This document shows, piece after piece, positions 23,686 through 32,684 of a stretch of 33,136 nt of DNA. Numbering within the stretch: position 1 is the first letter of the stretch; each line of letters starts with the position of its first letter. The DNA comes from Armatimonadota bacterium (GTDB lineage: Bacteria; Armatimonadota; Zipacnadia; Zipacnadales; VGFC01). The stretch covers positions 1 through 33,136 of the forward strand of contig VGFC01000031.1 of NCBI GenBank assembly GCA_016869045.1. The letters run 5' to 3'. Both the position numbers and the translations under genes were made by a program. The notes under the pieces are model-generated. The model worked only from the letters and a program-made list of their open reading frames with translations. It was not told the origin of the DNA and did not search any database.

Positions 23686-26022
23686 ATGAGGATTGCGTCT
23701 TTGGCCCTGGTGATCGTCGCACTGATGGGCCTGCACGAGTTGGCTCGGGCGCGGGAGCTGCACGTCGCGGGTCTGGCCGCGAACGCGAGCGATGAGAACG
23801 ACGGCTCGGTGGAGCGTCCGTGGAAGACGATCTCCCGCGCGGCGAAGGCCATCGAGCCGGGCGATACGGTGTGGGTCCATCAGGGGGTCTACCGCGAGAC
23901 GGTGCTCGTGGACAAGTCGGGCGCGGGGCCGGAGAGGATGCTGTCATTCCGCGCGGCGCCGGGCGAGAAGCCGGTGGTGAAGGGCTCGGAGGTGCTGAAG
24001 GGTTGGACGCGGTGCGCGGACGAGCCGGAGCGCGCGATCTGGGAGACGGATTGGCCGTTTGAGTACGTCTTCCCGGGCATGATCGCGTGTAACGAGACGG
24101 CACTGGTGCCGATGAACGTGCCGCCGGACACCGAGGCACTCAAGCCCCCCAAGGCATACTGCCAGTACTTCCTCGGCTTCGGGCGCGGACGGGAGGCGAT
24201 GACGCCGGGGAGCTTCTACTACGACGAGGCGCGGAGGAAGCTGCTGGTCTGGCTGAAGGGCGACGAGGACCCGAACGCTCACGAGATGGAGGCGGCGGTG
24301 CGTGCGTGCTGGCAGTCGCAGGGCGACTACATCCTGGTCGAAGGGCTGACGTTCCGGTTCGCGCCGCTCGTGGTGCCGATCGGCGGAGTGGTGTTCGTGA
24401 TGTGCGGGCCGGGCGGCGGAGGCGCGCCGGCGGATGGGTGCATCGTGCGGAACTGCGAGGTGTCGCTGGGCGCGTTCGAGGGCATGGTGGTGCGCGGCGG
24501 GAAGCGCGTCAGCACGCTGGTGGAGGACTGCTGGGTGCACCACAACGGCAACGGGTGTGGGAGCTTCGAGGGGATGGGGGATGCGGACTCGGACTCGTGG
24601 ATGATCGTGCGGCGCTGTCGGGTCACGGACAACAACCTGTTCAACTGGAACCCCTCGTGGCACTGCGGCGGGAAGCACTTCGGCACGCGCATCTTCTTCG
24701 ACGAGTGCGAGTTTGCGCGCAACTACAACTCGCCGGGCCTGTGGTTCGACATCCACGAGCGCGACTGCATCGTGAACCGCTGCCACGCGCACCAGAACGG
24801 CACCTCGGGCCTGTACTACGAGATCGGCGAGACGGGCGCGTTCATCAACAACCTCGCGGAGGGCGGGCCGCACTACAGCGCGGTCCCTCTGGCGGGCTCG
24901 TCGCGCACGCTCGTGGCGCACAACATCGTGACCAGCGGCGCGCGGGGGATCACGGTAGGCGGCGAGAGCGGGCCCCAAGAACCGGTCAGCCGCGTCACGT
25001 GCCACAACGCGGTGTACAACAACGTGCTGCTCGGGCGCGGGCAGCCGATGATCTCCATCAGCGCGGAGAGCGACATCGCGCGGGCGAACGTCTCGGACCA
25101 CAACCTGCTGTGGCAGCTGAGCGGCGCCGGGACGGGCTTCTTCGAGACGACGGGCGGAGCGCCGCTCACACTGGCTGAGTGGCAGACCGCACGCAAGCTG
25201 GACGCCAACTCGCGTGCGATGGACCCGCTGGTGGAGGTGAGGAACGGGCGGTGGACCCGCCTGCCGGGGAGCGCGTCCGTCTCGGGCGGCAAGCGGCTGA
25301 CTGCGGACGACCTGCGGGCGCTCTTCGCACTGCAGCCGATGCCGGAGATTCCCTCCGAGTCCGGTTCGTCATCCATCCGCGACCACAAGCCGCCAACCGA
25401 GGCGTTCCTGCGCAAGGTGACGGAGCTGCTGACCGTCCCGGCCGGCGAGCCGGCGCCCATCGGGCCGATCCCGTATGATGACGGCGCCGTCACGCTGCCC
25501 ATTGCCAATGCGGACTTCGAGAACCCGACGCTGCCGGCGAACGGCACGACGGGTATGGTGGCGGGCTGGGCCGCCGAGGGCACGACGCCGCTGATCTGGC
25601 ATGCAGCGGACACGGGGCAGTGGAACTGGTACATGCCCTCGGGGAGCAACATCCTCGTGCTCCCGCCGGGAGAGGGCGACTGCAGCGTGTCACAGGAGCT
25701 GACGGAGGGCTTGCGGCCCGATACCCGCTACCGGCTGAGCGTCTGGGCGGGCCAGCGAATCGACCAGGGCGCGCTGCCGTGGCCGCGAATCGTGCTGGAG
25801 CTACGGGCGGGCGAACGGCTGCTGAACTCAGTGGACATCCCCGACCCCATCATCCGGCCGCACCATGGGATCTGGGTCGAGACGGCGCTGGTCTACACGT
25901 CTCCGCACGAACCGCCGGACCAGCCGCTGAGGATCGTGCTGCGACGCAAGGGACCGGCGAGAGTTCAGGCGTGCTTCGATGATGTCACGCTGACGGCGAC
26001 GCGCGATCAGGGCAGCGTGTAG
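23686..26022 (+). CDS. Exported right-handed beta-helix protein with C-terminal binding domain
   Basis: 778 aa from ATG 23686 with GGAGGT 10 bases upstream. Signal peptide about 1-22 (RIASLALVIVALMGLHELARA). The N-terminal cap is the standard one for parallel beta-helix proteins: NASDENDGSVERPWKTISRA, PGDTVWVHQGVYRETV. PbH1-type coils follow (about 215-450): VRNCEVSLGAFEGMVV, VEDCWVHHNGNGCG, VRRCRVTDNN, FDECEFARNYN, VNRCHAHQNGTSGLYY, FINNLAEGG, AHNIVTSGARGITVGG and YNNVLLG. A C-terminal CBM-like jelly roll (about 605-775) shows ADFENPTLPANG, SVSQELTEGLRPDTRY and QACFDDVTLTA. The fold is that of polysaccharide lyases and GH28-type enzymes. Family and substrate are not assigned. Its 3' end overlaps the convergent propeller gene by 16 bp. 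Confidence 0.85.
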   Translation: MRIASLALVIVALMGLHELARARELHVAGLAANASDENDGSVERPWKTISRAAKAIEPGDTVWVHQGVYRETVLVDKSGAGPERMLSFRAAPGEKPVVKGSEVLKGWTRCADEPERAIWETDWPFEYVFPGMIACNETALVPMNVPPDTEALKPPKAYCQYFLGFGRGREAMTPGSFYYDEARRKLLVWLKGDEDPNAHEMEAAVRACWQSQGDYILVEGLTFRFAPLVVPIGGVVFVMCGPGGGGAPADGCIVRNCEVSLGAFEGMVVRGGKRVSTLVEDCWVHHNGNGCGSFEGMGDADSDSWMIVRRCRVTDNNLFNWNPSWHCGGKHFGTRIFFDECEFARNYNSPGLWFDIHERDCIVNRCHAHQNGTSGLYYEIGETGAFINNLAEGGPHYSAVPLAGSSRTLVAHNIVTSGARGITVGGESGPQEPVSRVTCHNAVYNNVLLGRGQPMISISAESDIARANVSDHNLLWQLSGAGTGFFETTGGAPLTLAEWQTARKLDANSRAMDPLVEVRNGRWTRLPGSASVSGGKRLTADDLRALFALQPMPEIPSESGSSSIRDHKPPTEAFLRKVTELLTVPAGEPAPIGPIPYDDGAVTLPIANADFENPTLPANGTTGMVAGWAAEGTTPLIWHAADTGQWNWYMPSGSNILVLPPGEGDCSVSQELTEGLRPDTRYRLSVWAGQRIDQGALPWPRIVLELRAGERLLNSVDIPDPIIRPHHGIWVETALVYTSPHEPPDQPLRIVLRRKGPARVQACFDDVTLTATRDQGSV

Positions 26023-27839
26023 CTCACGATCTCGGGGCCGGAGGTGAAGAAGATGTCCCGGCCGCGGATCGCGAAGCCGCTGTGGACGCCGGGTGGGTAG
26101 GCCGCGAGAAGGCGGGCGCGGCGCTCCGCGCGGTCGATGGTGAACACGCCTATAGACGAGACGCCGTACAGCTCGCCGCCGGGACCGGGGGCGACGGCAT
26201 TGGAGATCACATTGCCCACGTCCTGCGGGGCGCTGTTGGTCACCTTGCGGGCCTGTGGGTCGAAGACGAACAGCGAGGCTCCCGCGAAGCCGTAGACCAG
26301 GCCGTCGGGGCCGACCGCAAGCGCGACCACGGTGCCCTCGCCCGGCACGGGGACGATCTCGAGGAGCTTCTCGCGCTTCGCGGGATCGTAGAGGAAGAGC
26401 TTCGCCTCGGTCTGCGTTGGGTGGCTGCCCCCGCCCCCGCCGATCGTTGTGCCGCCGACGATGATCCCGTCGGGCAGGACCGCGAGAGCGGCCACGCTCT
26501 GGTCCTGGACCAAGTGCACGTACTGATCGACCTTGCCGGTTGCGGGGTCGAAGATGCACAGCGGCCCGCCGAGCAGGCCATACCCCGACGTCGCGCCGAC
26601 GTAGACCTGATCCCCCGTGCCGGCGACCATTGCGGCCGGCCGCCAGCCGGCGTTCTCGCCCTCATAGTGGATGAGCCACGGGTTGCCGGAGGGGTCGGTC
26701 TTGGGCTCCCACGGCTGACCGGGCCGATAGACCATCAGGGGCGAGTCCCCGCTGTAGGCGGCGCAGAGGAGCACGTCCTTCCAGGCGAGGAGCGAGTAGA
26801 ACTCGCCGCCGCCGGGCTGGCCCAGCTCCTGCCACTGGTCGCTGTCGGGATCGGCCTGCAGGAAGTGGATCGGCATGGCGGTGCTGCCGTACAGCTTGCC
26901 ATCCGGCCCGAGCGCGATGCGGAAGAGGGACTGTGAGCGGCCCTGGTAGCCGGTCTCGTGGCGCTCTGCCGCACCGGTCTGCGGGTCGGTGAGGGTGATG
27001 CTCCTGCCGTCGTAGGCCACGGTGCGGCCATCAGCCAATCGCAGCGGGGGTTCGTTGCTGACCTGGTCGGGGGGAATCGGGACTGCGTTCCAGCCCTCGA
27101 GCCGGAGGTTCTGACTGCCTGCGGTTCCGTAGGCGCGACCGTCCGCTCCGCCCCAGACGCTGCACCAGCCGGGGCCGCCGAGGTCCTGCGGGAGGATGTC
27201 ACGGTGCTCGCCGGTCGCGATCTCGTAGGCAACCAGATGGCACGCGCTCGGCCCGATTCCGGTGTAGACGAAGCCCTGGTCGTCGGCTGCCACGCTCCGG
27301 GCGTACTGCTCGGTCGGGTTCATCGAGCCGAGGTCCTCGCCCACGCCGGTCGCGGGATCGAAGCGCACGAGCTTCGCGGTCGGGTACGTGCAACCGTAGA
27401 GCTTCCCGTCCTTCGCCAACGCGAGCTGCCAGATGTAGCTCTCCGTCGCGCTCGGGCGGCCCACGTCCACGAGTGCGCGCTGCTGCCAGTCCAGCCTCAG
27501 GACGTGCGCCGCGGGTAGCGTGCCGACGTAGACCTGGCCATCCGGTCCGAGCGCCATCGCCCACGCCCCGACCTCGCCGGGGATGGGGCTCGCGAAGGCG
27601 TCCGTCTTCCCTGTGGCGGGATCGACTGCCACGATCTCCAGCGCGTCCCCGCCGTAGATGTGTGAAGCGTAGAGGCGCTCCGAACCGGCCTCGGGGCCCG
27701 GCCCGACGAGGGTCTTGAGGCAGGCGCCGATGCCCCGGAAGCGCGCATGGACGCGGAAGCCCTCCGGCTGGGCGGCGCAGGTCGCGCTCGCCAGAACGAC
27801 GACCAGGACGACTGCGGAGATGGTTGTGAGAGGGTTCAT
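26007..27839 (-). CDS. Exported beta-propeller protein (paralogue B)
   Basis: 610 aa from ATG 27839 with GGAGG 6 bases upstream. Signal peptide about 1-23 (TTISAVVLVVVLASATCAA). Repeated blades carry IVAVDPATGKTDAF, LALAKDGKLYGCTYP, LVRFDPATGVGEDLG, VAADDQGFVYTGIGPS, IALGPDGKLYGSTA, CIFDPATGKVDQYVHL, VAVGPDGLVYGFAG and LFVFDPQARKV, typical of SMP-30/NHL-like beta-propellers. It aligns with the propeller at 15636 over the central and C-terminal blades, including the unusual YGLLGGPLCIFD and VGGTTIGGGGG segment. A good promoter lies just upstream. The 3' end overlaps the beta-helix gene by 16 bp on the opposite strand. A binding or lyase-type function is possible and no active site is identified. 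Confidence 0.82.
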   Translation of the reverse strand: MNPLTTISAVVLVVVLASATCAAQPEGFRVHARFRGIGACLKTLVGPGPEAGSERLYASHIYGGDALEIVAVDPATGKTDAFASPIPGEVGAWAMALGPDGQVYVGTLPAAHVLRLDWQQRALVDVGRPSATESYIWQLALAKDGKLYGCTYPTAKLVRFDPATGVGEDLGSMNPTEQYARSVAADDQGFVYTGIGPSACHLVAYEIATGEHRDILPQDLGGPGWCSVWGGADGRAYGTAGSQNLRLEGWNAVPIPPDQVSNEPPLRLADGRTVAYDGRSITLTDPQTGAAERHETGYQGRSQSLFRIALGPDGKLYGSTAMPIHFLQADPDSDQWQELGQPGGGEFYSLLAWKDVLLCAAYSGDSPLMVYRPGQPWEPKTDPSGNPWLIHYEGENAGWRPAAMVAGTGDQVYVGATSGYGLLGGPLCIFDPATGKVDQYVHLVQDQSVAALAVLPDGIIVGGTTIGGGGGSHPTQTEAKLFLYDPAKREKLLEIVPVPGEGTVVALAVGPDGLVYGFAGASLFVFDPQARKVTNSAPQDVGNVISNAVAPGPGGELYGVSSIGVFTIDRAERRARLLAAYPPGVHSGFAIRGRDIFFTSGPEIVSYTLP

Positions 27840-27868
27840 GGTGCCTCCGTGGGGTGCTCGTGGGCGGG

Positions 27869-27897
27869 AGGATACGGCGCGGGGAAGAGGCTGTCAA
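27869..27897 (-). promoter_or_regulatory. Sigma70-type promoter of beta-propeller B
   Basis: On the minus strand TTGACA (27897-27892) is separated by 17 bases from TATCCT (27874-27869). The start codon lies 29 bases beyond the -10 box, leaving a short leader that contains GGAGG. Together with the 2672 promoter this is the clearest sigma70-type pair in the window. Confidence 0.6.
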
Positions 27898-27960
27898 GGA
27901 CAACGGCACATCAATAGGGAACCGAGTGCGACACGGTAGCTGATCGTAGGAGGTGGTCGC

Positions 27961-29151
27961 ATGAGCCGGCTCTGTGCGTGCATGGTGCTCATCGTTCTGG
28001 GCTGGGGTCTGGCGGCGGATGAGCCGCAAGTCGGCGCGGGGGTGTCGCTGTCTCCGCCGCAGGAGCGGACGCTGGGCGACTACGGCGGACACGGGAACCA
28101 CCGCCAGCGGACGATCACCGCGAGCTTCAGCTTCGGCAAGAACCCCTACGCGATCTCGTATCAGGCGTGCATCGATCCGGCCCACGGCGAGCAGGTCTCG
28201 CCGCTGGAGGGCTACATCGGGATGCCGCAGCCGGTCAGCACCGGCTGGTATCACGGCGGCTTCCTGTTCGTGCAGCTCAACGGGCAGGACATCGGCACGA
28301 CACCGCTCAGCAGCATGACGGTCGCGGAGAGCGGCGACCGCGCGATCCTGGACATGGTCTGGCACCACGCGATCGCCAACGTGCGGGTTCGTTTCCTGGG
28401 ACTGCCGAACCACGATGGGCTGTACTGCGAGATCGCGCTGGAGCCGAAGCAGGAGATCACCTCCATCGTGGTGCAGGCGCGCTGCTATCCCAGCTTCTTC
28501 ACTTCGTGGAATCACCGGGACGGCGCCCGGCGCATCTGGACGCCCGGCGCGCTGGTCGAGCAAGGGCAAGACGTCACCGTGCTGGCGGCGGACAACTGGT
28601 GGGCAGTGTGCTACGACGAGGTCTTCGACGTGGCGAGAGGTGAGGGCGACGGGCCGTGCGCCCTGATGCTCCTGCCCCAGGAGGCCGCCGACGTTCGGTT
28701 CAACCCACAGAGCTACCCGGTGGACACGTGGATCACGTACCGGCCCGACCAGCGGCGCCTGCACCTGGCGTTCTGGAAGTACCCGGGTCGCACGAATGCC
28801 GATGTGCTCGCGGAGATGACTGTGGACGCCGACACCATCCGCAACGAACTCGCGACGACGGACTTCACGCCGGCGGCGGTCAAGGACCTGGACATCGCGG
28901 CCCTGCGCGCGGAAGTCGAACGGGCGACGCAGTCGGAGGCGGTGAAGGAGTACCTCGGGGATCGGCTCGCTGAGGTGCAGGCGTGGCTCGCGGGGATCCA
29001 GGGACACGATCCCAATTCGGAACGACCCGAATTGGGTCATGTCCCTGGATTCCCGCGCATCGAGGCCGAGGAGAAGCTGCTGGCGTCGGTGGGGAAGTAC
29101 TACGGGTTCATGTGGGAAGTGAGGTTGGCGGAGTTGTTGGCGGGGCTGTGA
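27961..29151 (+). CDS. Exported protein of unknown function with in-frame palindromic insert
   Basis: 396 aa from ATG 27961 with AGGAGGTGG immediately upstream. Signal peptide about 1-19 (RLCACMVLIVLGWGLAA). The first 300 residues are beta-rich (ITASFSFGKNPYAISYQA, GWYHGGFLFVQLNGQDIG, LYCEIALEPKQEITSIVVQ, WITYRPDQRRLHLAFWKYPG), like a sugar-binding sandwich. A helical tail follows (about 300-396, ALRAEVERATQSEAVKEYLG, EKLLASVGKYYGFMWEVRLA). I do not recognise the family. Between the two tail helices, about 23 codons coincide with a 69-nt palindrome (28989-29057), giving GIQGHDPNSERPELGHVPGF. This looks like an inserted element that kept the frame. Paired hairpins follow the stop. Confidence 0.7.
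   Translation: MSRLCACMVLIVLGWGLAADEPQVGAGVSLSPPQERTLGDYGGHGNHRQRTITASFSFGKNPYAISYQACIDPAHGEQVSPLEGYIGMPQPVSTGWYHGGFLFVQLNGQDIGTTPLSSMTVAESGDRAILDMVWHHAIANVRVRFLGLPNHDGLYCEIALEPKQEITSIVVQARCYPSFFTSWNHRDGARRIWTPGALVEQGQDVTVLAADNWWAVCYDEVFDVARGEGDGPCALMLLPQEAADVRFNPQSYPVDTWITYRPDQRRLHLAFWKYPGRTNADVLAEMTVDADTIRNELATTDFTPAAVKDLDIAALRAEVERATQSEAVKEYLGDRLAEVQAWLAGIQGHDPNSERPELGHVPGFPRIEAEEKLLASVGKYYGFMWEVRLAELLAGL
28989..29057. repeat. 69-nt palindrome inside a coding sequence
   Basis: Arms 28989-29020 and 29027-29057 are reverse complements apart from two substitutions and one unpaired base. The loop is about 6 nt. The core ATCCAGGGACA pairs with TGTCCCTGGAT, and CCCAATTCGG with CCGAATTGGG. The length is a multiple of three and the host frame stays open. 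The composition (AATTC) differs from the surrounding GC-rich codons. Confidence 0.8.
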
Positions 29152-29153
29152 GC

Positions 29154-29203
29154 GGGCGCCATGAATGGCGCCCCTACACGATTGGGCGCGATGAATCGCG
29201 CCC
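29154..29203. repeat. Paired palindromic repeats (locus 2)
   Basis: Hairpin 1 has arms GGGCGCCAT (29154-29162) and ATGGCGCCC (29165-29173). Hairpin 2 has arms GGGCGCGAT (29184-29192) and ATCGCGCCC (29195-29203). Both have a GA centre and are followed by CTAC. The spacing between centres is 30 bp, close to the 28 bp at locus 1 (18721). The pair starts three bases after the preceding stop codon. Confidence 0.85.
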
Positions 29204-29247
29204 CTACATGAGGCGGAAGAACTGGCGGTTACCGAAGGAGGAGGACC

Positions 29248-32200
29248 ATGCGCAGGCTGATGGTTGGTGTGCTGTGCTGCGTGACGTCGTGGGCAGTGGG
29301 GCAGAGCGCGGAGGAGCTGGAGGTTGACCACGCGCTGACCTTCGAGTTCCCGACGCCGCACACGGATTGGGCGCAGCCCTATGCGCTGGGCAAGACGCGC
29401 GTGCTGTTCTTCACGAACGGGCACGGCACGCAGCCGCGAGAGTGTGTCGAGCTGATGCAGCGCTTCGACCTCGACGCGCAGGCGGTGTTCTACGCCACCA
29501 TCGTGGACAGCCCGCAGACCCAGTGGCATGGCGCGAGCGTCGGGGAGCGGCGGATGCTCAACCTGCTGGAGCAGAAGTGGGACTGCTTCGCGTGCATGGG
29601 CGGGGTGTCGTTGGGCAAGCTCGCCCCCGAGCCGCTCTACAAGATGCTGAAGCAAGTGGTGGACGGCGCGGGGCTGGTGGTAGTCGGGACCGACGACCGG
29701 CGTGTGTTCAAGGACAAGAACCGGATTCTGGACTTGCCGCCGTTCCTGGCGGGGGAGGAAGTCGGCGAGGCGTTCACGATCGGGAAGGGCCGCGGGATGC
29801 GGCTGCCGGCGCGGCCGGACATCGGCTACTACCCGGGCTGGGAAGTGGCCTACGACTACTGGGCGGAGCGCCTGGGGCGGGCGGTCATCTGGGCGGCGGG
29901 CAAGGAGCCGAAGGTGCAGCTCGACATCGCTCTCGATGAGCCGGCGTTCGCGAGGGAGGAGCTGGGCAGCAACACCAAGGGCTTCACGTGGACGCTGTCG
30001 GGTACAGAGGGGCTGAATGCTCTGCAACCTGAGATCCGCTTGCGCACGCCGGGGCGGCCTGCGCGGGAGATAGCGGCGCAGCTCGACAAGCCCTACGACG
30101 GCGAGCGGCACTGCACACTCGGGGAGCTGCCCGCGGGTGAGTACCATGTGGACATCCGCGTCCTGGGGCCGCGCGGCGTCGAGGCGTGGGCGACGAAGCC
30201 CGTGAAGGTCACCTCTCAGGTGAACGTGGCCGAGGTGAATCTGCTCGACCCCTCGGGCGAAGTCGGGGAGCACCTCGCAGGCAGCGTGACCCTCGAAGGC
30301 GTGCCGGGGCCCACGGACCGGCTCTCGGTGCAGTTGAGGGATCGCCGCGGGCGAGTGCTGCAACGGAAGGTGATGCCGGCCAGCGACCCGCAGCGGCGGT
30401 TCGACTTCACGATCCAACCGTGGATGCCGATGCTGGTGACGGTCGAGGCCACGCTGAGCGAGGCGGACGGCAAGGAGATCGCCTCGGCGAGCAAGTACTT
30501 CCACGTCACGAAGCGCAATCGAGACCGGTGGAACTTCCTGATCTGGGACGTGCCGAGCGGCACGCTGGCGCCATATGGCGAGGAGAGCCTGGCGAAGACG
30601 GGCATGAGCCTGCAGTTGCGAGGGGGCACGCCGCCGGACTACGTGGGCGCCTACGACGTGGCGTGGGTGCCCTACACGACGCGCATCCTGTCGCAGAGCA
30701 AGGATGAGGCGGGCGTGATGCGCCCGTTCTGCTGGAACGACGAGCAGAAGGTGCAGGAGCACCTCGCCAAGCTCGCTCAGGACCATGTCCCGGCCCGCGA
30801 GCACGGCGTGTTCGTGTACTCGCTGGGCGATGAGAACGACACGCTCGGCTGCTGCCTCTCGCCGCACTGCGCGGTCGCCTACCGCAAGTACCTCCAGGAG
30901 ACCTACGGCAGCCTCGAGGCCCTCAACCAGTCGTGGGGGACGGCGTTCACCGCGTGGGAGGAGGTCGGGATCTCGAAGGCGGACGACAACGAAGAAGCCA
31001 ACTCGCTGCAGCAGAGGAACTACGCCCGCTGGTTCGACCGGCAGGCCTTCAAGTCCTACAACTACGTGCAGTACTGCCGGAAGTACGGGGAGGCGTACCG
31101 CACCATCGACCCTGAGTCGCGTACCGGCTTCGAGGGGGCGGGGACCTTCGCGGGCGGCGATGACCTGGACCTGATCGCGCGGAGCCTGGAGTTCTGGTCA
31201 CCGTATCCGGGGACGGCGGACGAGGTGCTGCGCTCGCTGGCGAAGCCGGGCTTCCCGCACGCGAACTGGATGGGCTACACGAAGGACGCGTCCAGCCTGC
31301 TCGGCAAGTTCTGGCGGATGGTGACGCGCGGGATGGATGCGGTGTGGTTCTGGCGCTGGGACTGTATCGGCGCGTTCCACGGCTGGCTCGCGCCGGACCT
31401 GCGGCCCTACCCGGCGGTGCAGGAGATCGTGAAGGACACGCAGATCGTGCGCGACGGGCTGGGCGACCTGTTGCTGAAGTCCGAGATGCAGGATGACGGG
31501 ATCGCGGTGCTCTACTCGTACCCCTCGGTCTTCGCGCACAAGCTAGAGGACGGCGGGAGCTTCGGCTCGTACGAGAGCGGGCACCTCGCGGTCCACACGA
31601 TGATCCGCGACCTGGGGCTGCAGTTCCGCTACGTCACCGACCGGCAGATGCGGCTGGGCGAGTTCGACGCGAAGCACTGGAAGGTCCTCTTCCTGCCGCG
31701 CACGGACGCCCTCGGCGACAAGGAGGCGCAGGTCATCCGGCAGTTCGTCGAGCAGGGCGGCGCGGTAGTCGCCGATGTGCGACCGGGCCTGTTCGACGAG
31801 CACTGCAGGCCCCGAGAGAAGGGCGTCCTGGATGACCTGTTCGGCATCACGCGGGAGGGCACGGGCGCGGCGAAGACCGCGACGGTGACGCTCAAGGGCG
31901 AAGGGGGATTCAGCTTCGAGAAGGCGCTCGTCGACCCGGCCGTCAAGCTCGCGGGCGGTGAAGCTGGTGGGGACGCCGAGGGCGTGCCGGTCGCGATCAG
32001 CCGCAAGGCCGGACAGGGTCGGGCAGTGCTGCTGAACTTCGCGGCCGCGAACTACCCGAAGCTCAGCGTCGCGGGCTCACCGGAAGAGGCGGCCACCTTC
32101 GTGCGGTCGCTGCTCGCCGCCGCAGGCGCGAAGCCTGCGATCACGGTGACGGACGCGAAGGGCGCTCGGGCGCGCGGCGTCGAGGTCATCCGCTGGCGCG

Positions 32201-32673
32201 ACGGCGACATCGAGGTCGTCGCGCTCTTCCGAGAGGGGGGCGGCGACACGGAGACCGTGAAGGTCCAGCTCGCGCAGGCGCGGTACGCCTACGACCTGCG
32301 ACACCGCAAAGCCCTCGGCAAGCAGACCACGTTCACTACGGAGCTGATCCCGAACCGCGCGAGCTTCTTCGTGCTCTACAGCAAGCCCGCGCCGGCGCCG
32401 ACGATCAAGCTCGAGCCGGGCTCGGTAGCACGCGGCGAGGTCGCGAAGGCGACGATCTCGGTGCCGGGAGCGGAAGGGCTGCACGCCTTCCGCATCCGCG
32501 CGCAGACGGCCAAGGAGCCGCTCGACTGGCTCGACCAGAACGTGCTCGCGGGGAAGCAGGCAGCGTCCTTCGATGTGCCGGTGGCCTTCAACGACCCGCC
32601 GGGCGAGTACCAGATCAGCGCCATCGACCTGTTCACCAACCAGCCGACCACGGCGAAACTCGTGGTGAGGTGA
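29248..32673 (+). CDS. Large exported GH42-like (beta-galactosidase-type) protein
   Basis: 1141 aa from ATG 29248 with GGAGGAGG a few bases upstream. Signal peptide about 1-19 (RRLMVGVLCCVTSWAVGQ). A Rossmann-like N-region (about 30-215, TRVLFFTNGHGTQPRE, GLVVVGTDDRR) and Ig-like beta-domains (about 225-425) precede a GH42-type barrel. The barrel is recognised by FVYSLGDENDTLGCCLSPHC, FRKYL-like YRKYLQETYGSLEALNQSWG, then GMDAVWFWRWDCIGAFHGW. E529 in GDEN fits the acid/base, with a cysteine cluster just after as in metal-binding GH42 enzymes. The usual nucleophile context (M-E-Q before N-W) is not found, the matching place reading NWMGYT. A GATase-like trimerisation domain (about 755-870, VLFLPRTDALGDKEAQVIRQ, GGAVVADVRPG) and C-terminal beta-domains follow. 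An unusual or non-catalytic relative is possible. The next gene starts 11 bp later. Confidence 0.82.
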   Translation: MRRLMVGVLCCVTSWAVGQSAEELEVDHALTFEFPTPHTDWAQPYALGKTRVLFFTNGHGTQPRECVELMQRFDLDAQAVFYATIVDSPQTQWHGASVGERRMLNLLEQKWDCFACMGGVSLGKLAPEPLYKMLKQVVDGAGLVVVGTDDRRVFKDKNRILDLPPFLAGEEVGEAFTIGKGRGMRLPARPDIGYYPGWEVAYDYWAERLGRAVIWAAGKEPKVQLDIALDEPAFAREELGSNTKGFTWTLSGTEGLNALQPEIRLRTPGRPAREIAAQLDKPYDGERHCTLGELPAGEYHVDIRVLGPRGVEAWATKPVKVTSQVNVAEVNLLDPSGEVGEHLAGSVTLEGVPGPTDRLSVQLRDRRGRVLQRKVMPASDPQRRFDFTIQPWMPMLVTVEATLSEADGKEIASASKYFHVTKRNRDRWNFLIWDVPSGTLAPYGEESLAKTGMSLQLRGGTPPDYVGAYDVAWVPYTTRILSQSKDEAGVMRPFCWNDEQKVQEHLAKLAQDHVPAREHGVFVYSLGDENDTLGCCLSPHCAVAYRKYLQETYGSLEALNQSWGTAFTAWEEVGISKADDNEEANSLQQRNYARWFDRQAFKSYNYVQYCRKYGEAYRTIDPESRTGFEGAGTFAGGDDLDLIARSLEFWSPYPGTADEVLRSLAKPGFPHANWMGYTKDASSLLGKFWRMVTRGMDAVWFWRWDCIGAFHGWLAPDLRPYPAVQEIVKDTQIVRDGLGDLLLKSEMQDDGIAVLYSYPSVFAHKLEDGGSFGSYESGHLAVHTMIRDLGLQFRYVTDRQMRLGEFDAKHWKVLFLPRTDALGDKEAQVIRQFVEQGGAVVADVRPGLFDEHCRPREKGVLDDLFGITREGTGAAKTATVTLKGEGGFSFEKALVDPAVKLAGGEAGGDAEGVPVAISRKAGQGRAVLLNFAAANYPKLSVAGSPEEAATFVRSLLAAAGAKPAITVTDAKGARARGVEVIRWRDGDIEVVALFREGGGDTETVKVQLAQARYAYDLRHRKALGKQTTFTTELIPNRASFFVLYSKPAPAPTIKLEPGSVARGEVAKATISVPGAEGLHAFRIRAQTAKEPLDWLDQNVLAGKQAASFDVPVAFNDPPGEYQISAIDLFTNQPTTAKLVVR

Positions 32674-32684
32674 GGGGGAAGACT

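Noticed and set aside
27199-30867. A 1222-codon open frame on the minus strand across several plus-strand genes.
   Set aside because: It is rich in Arg, His and Leu, overlaps genes with signal peptides and domain motifs on the other strand, and lacks a recognisable domain or ribosome-binding site. High GC leaves antisense frames open.
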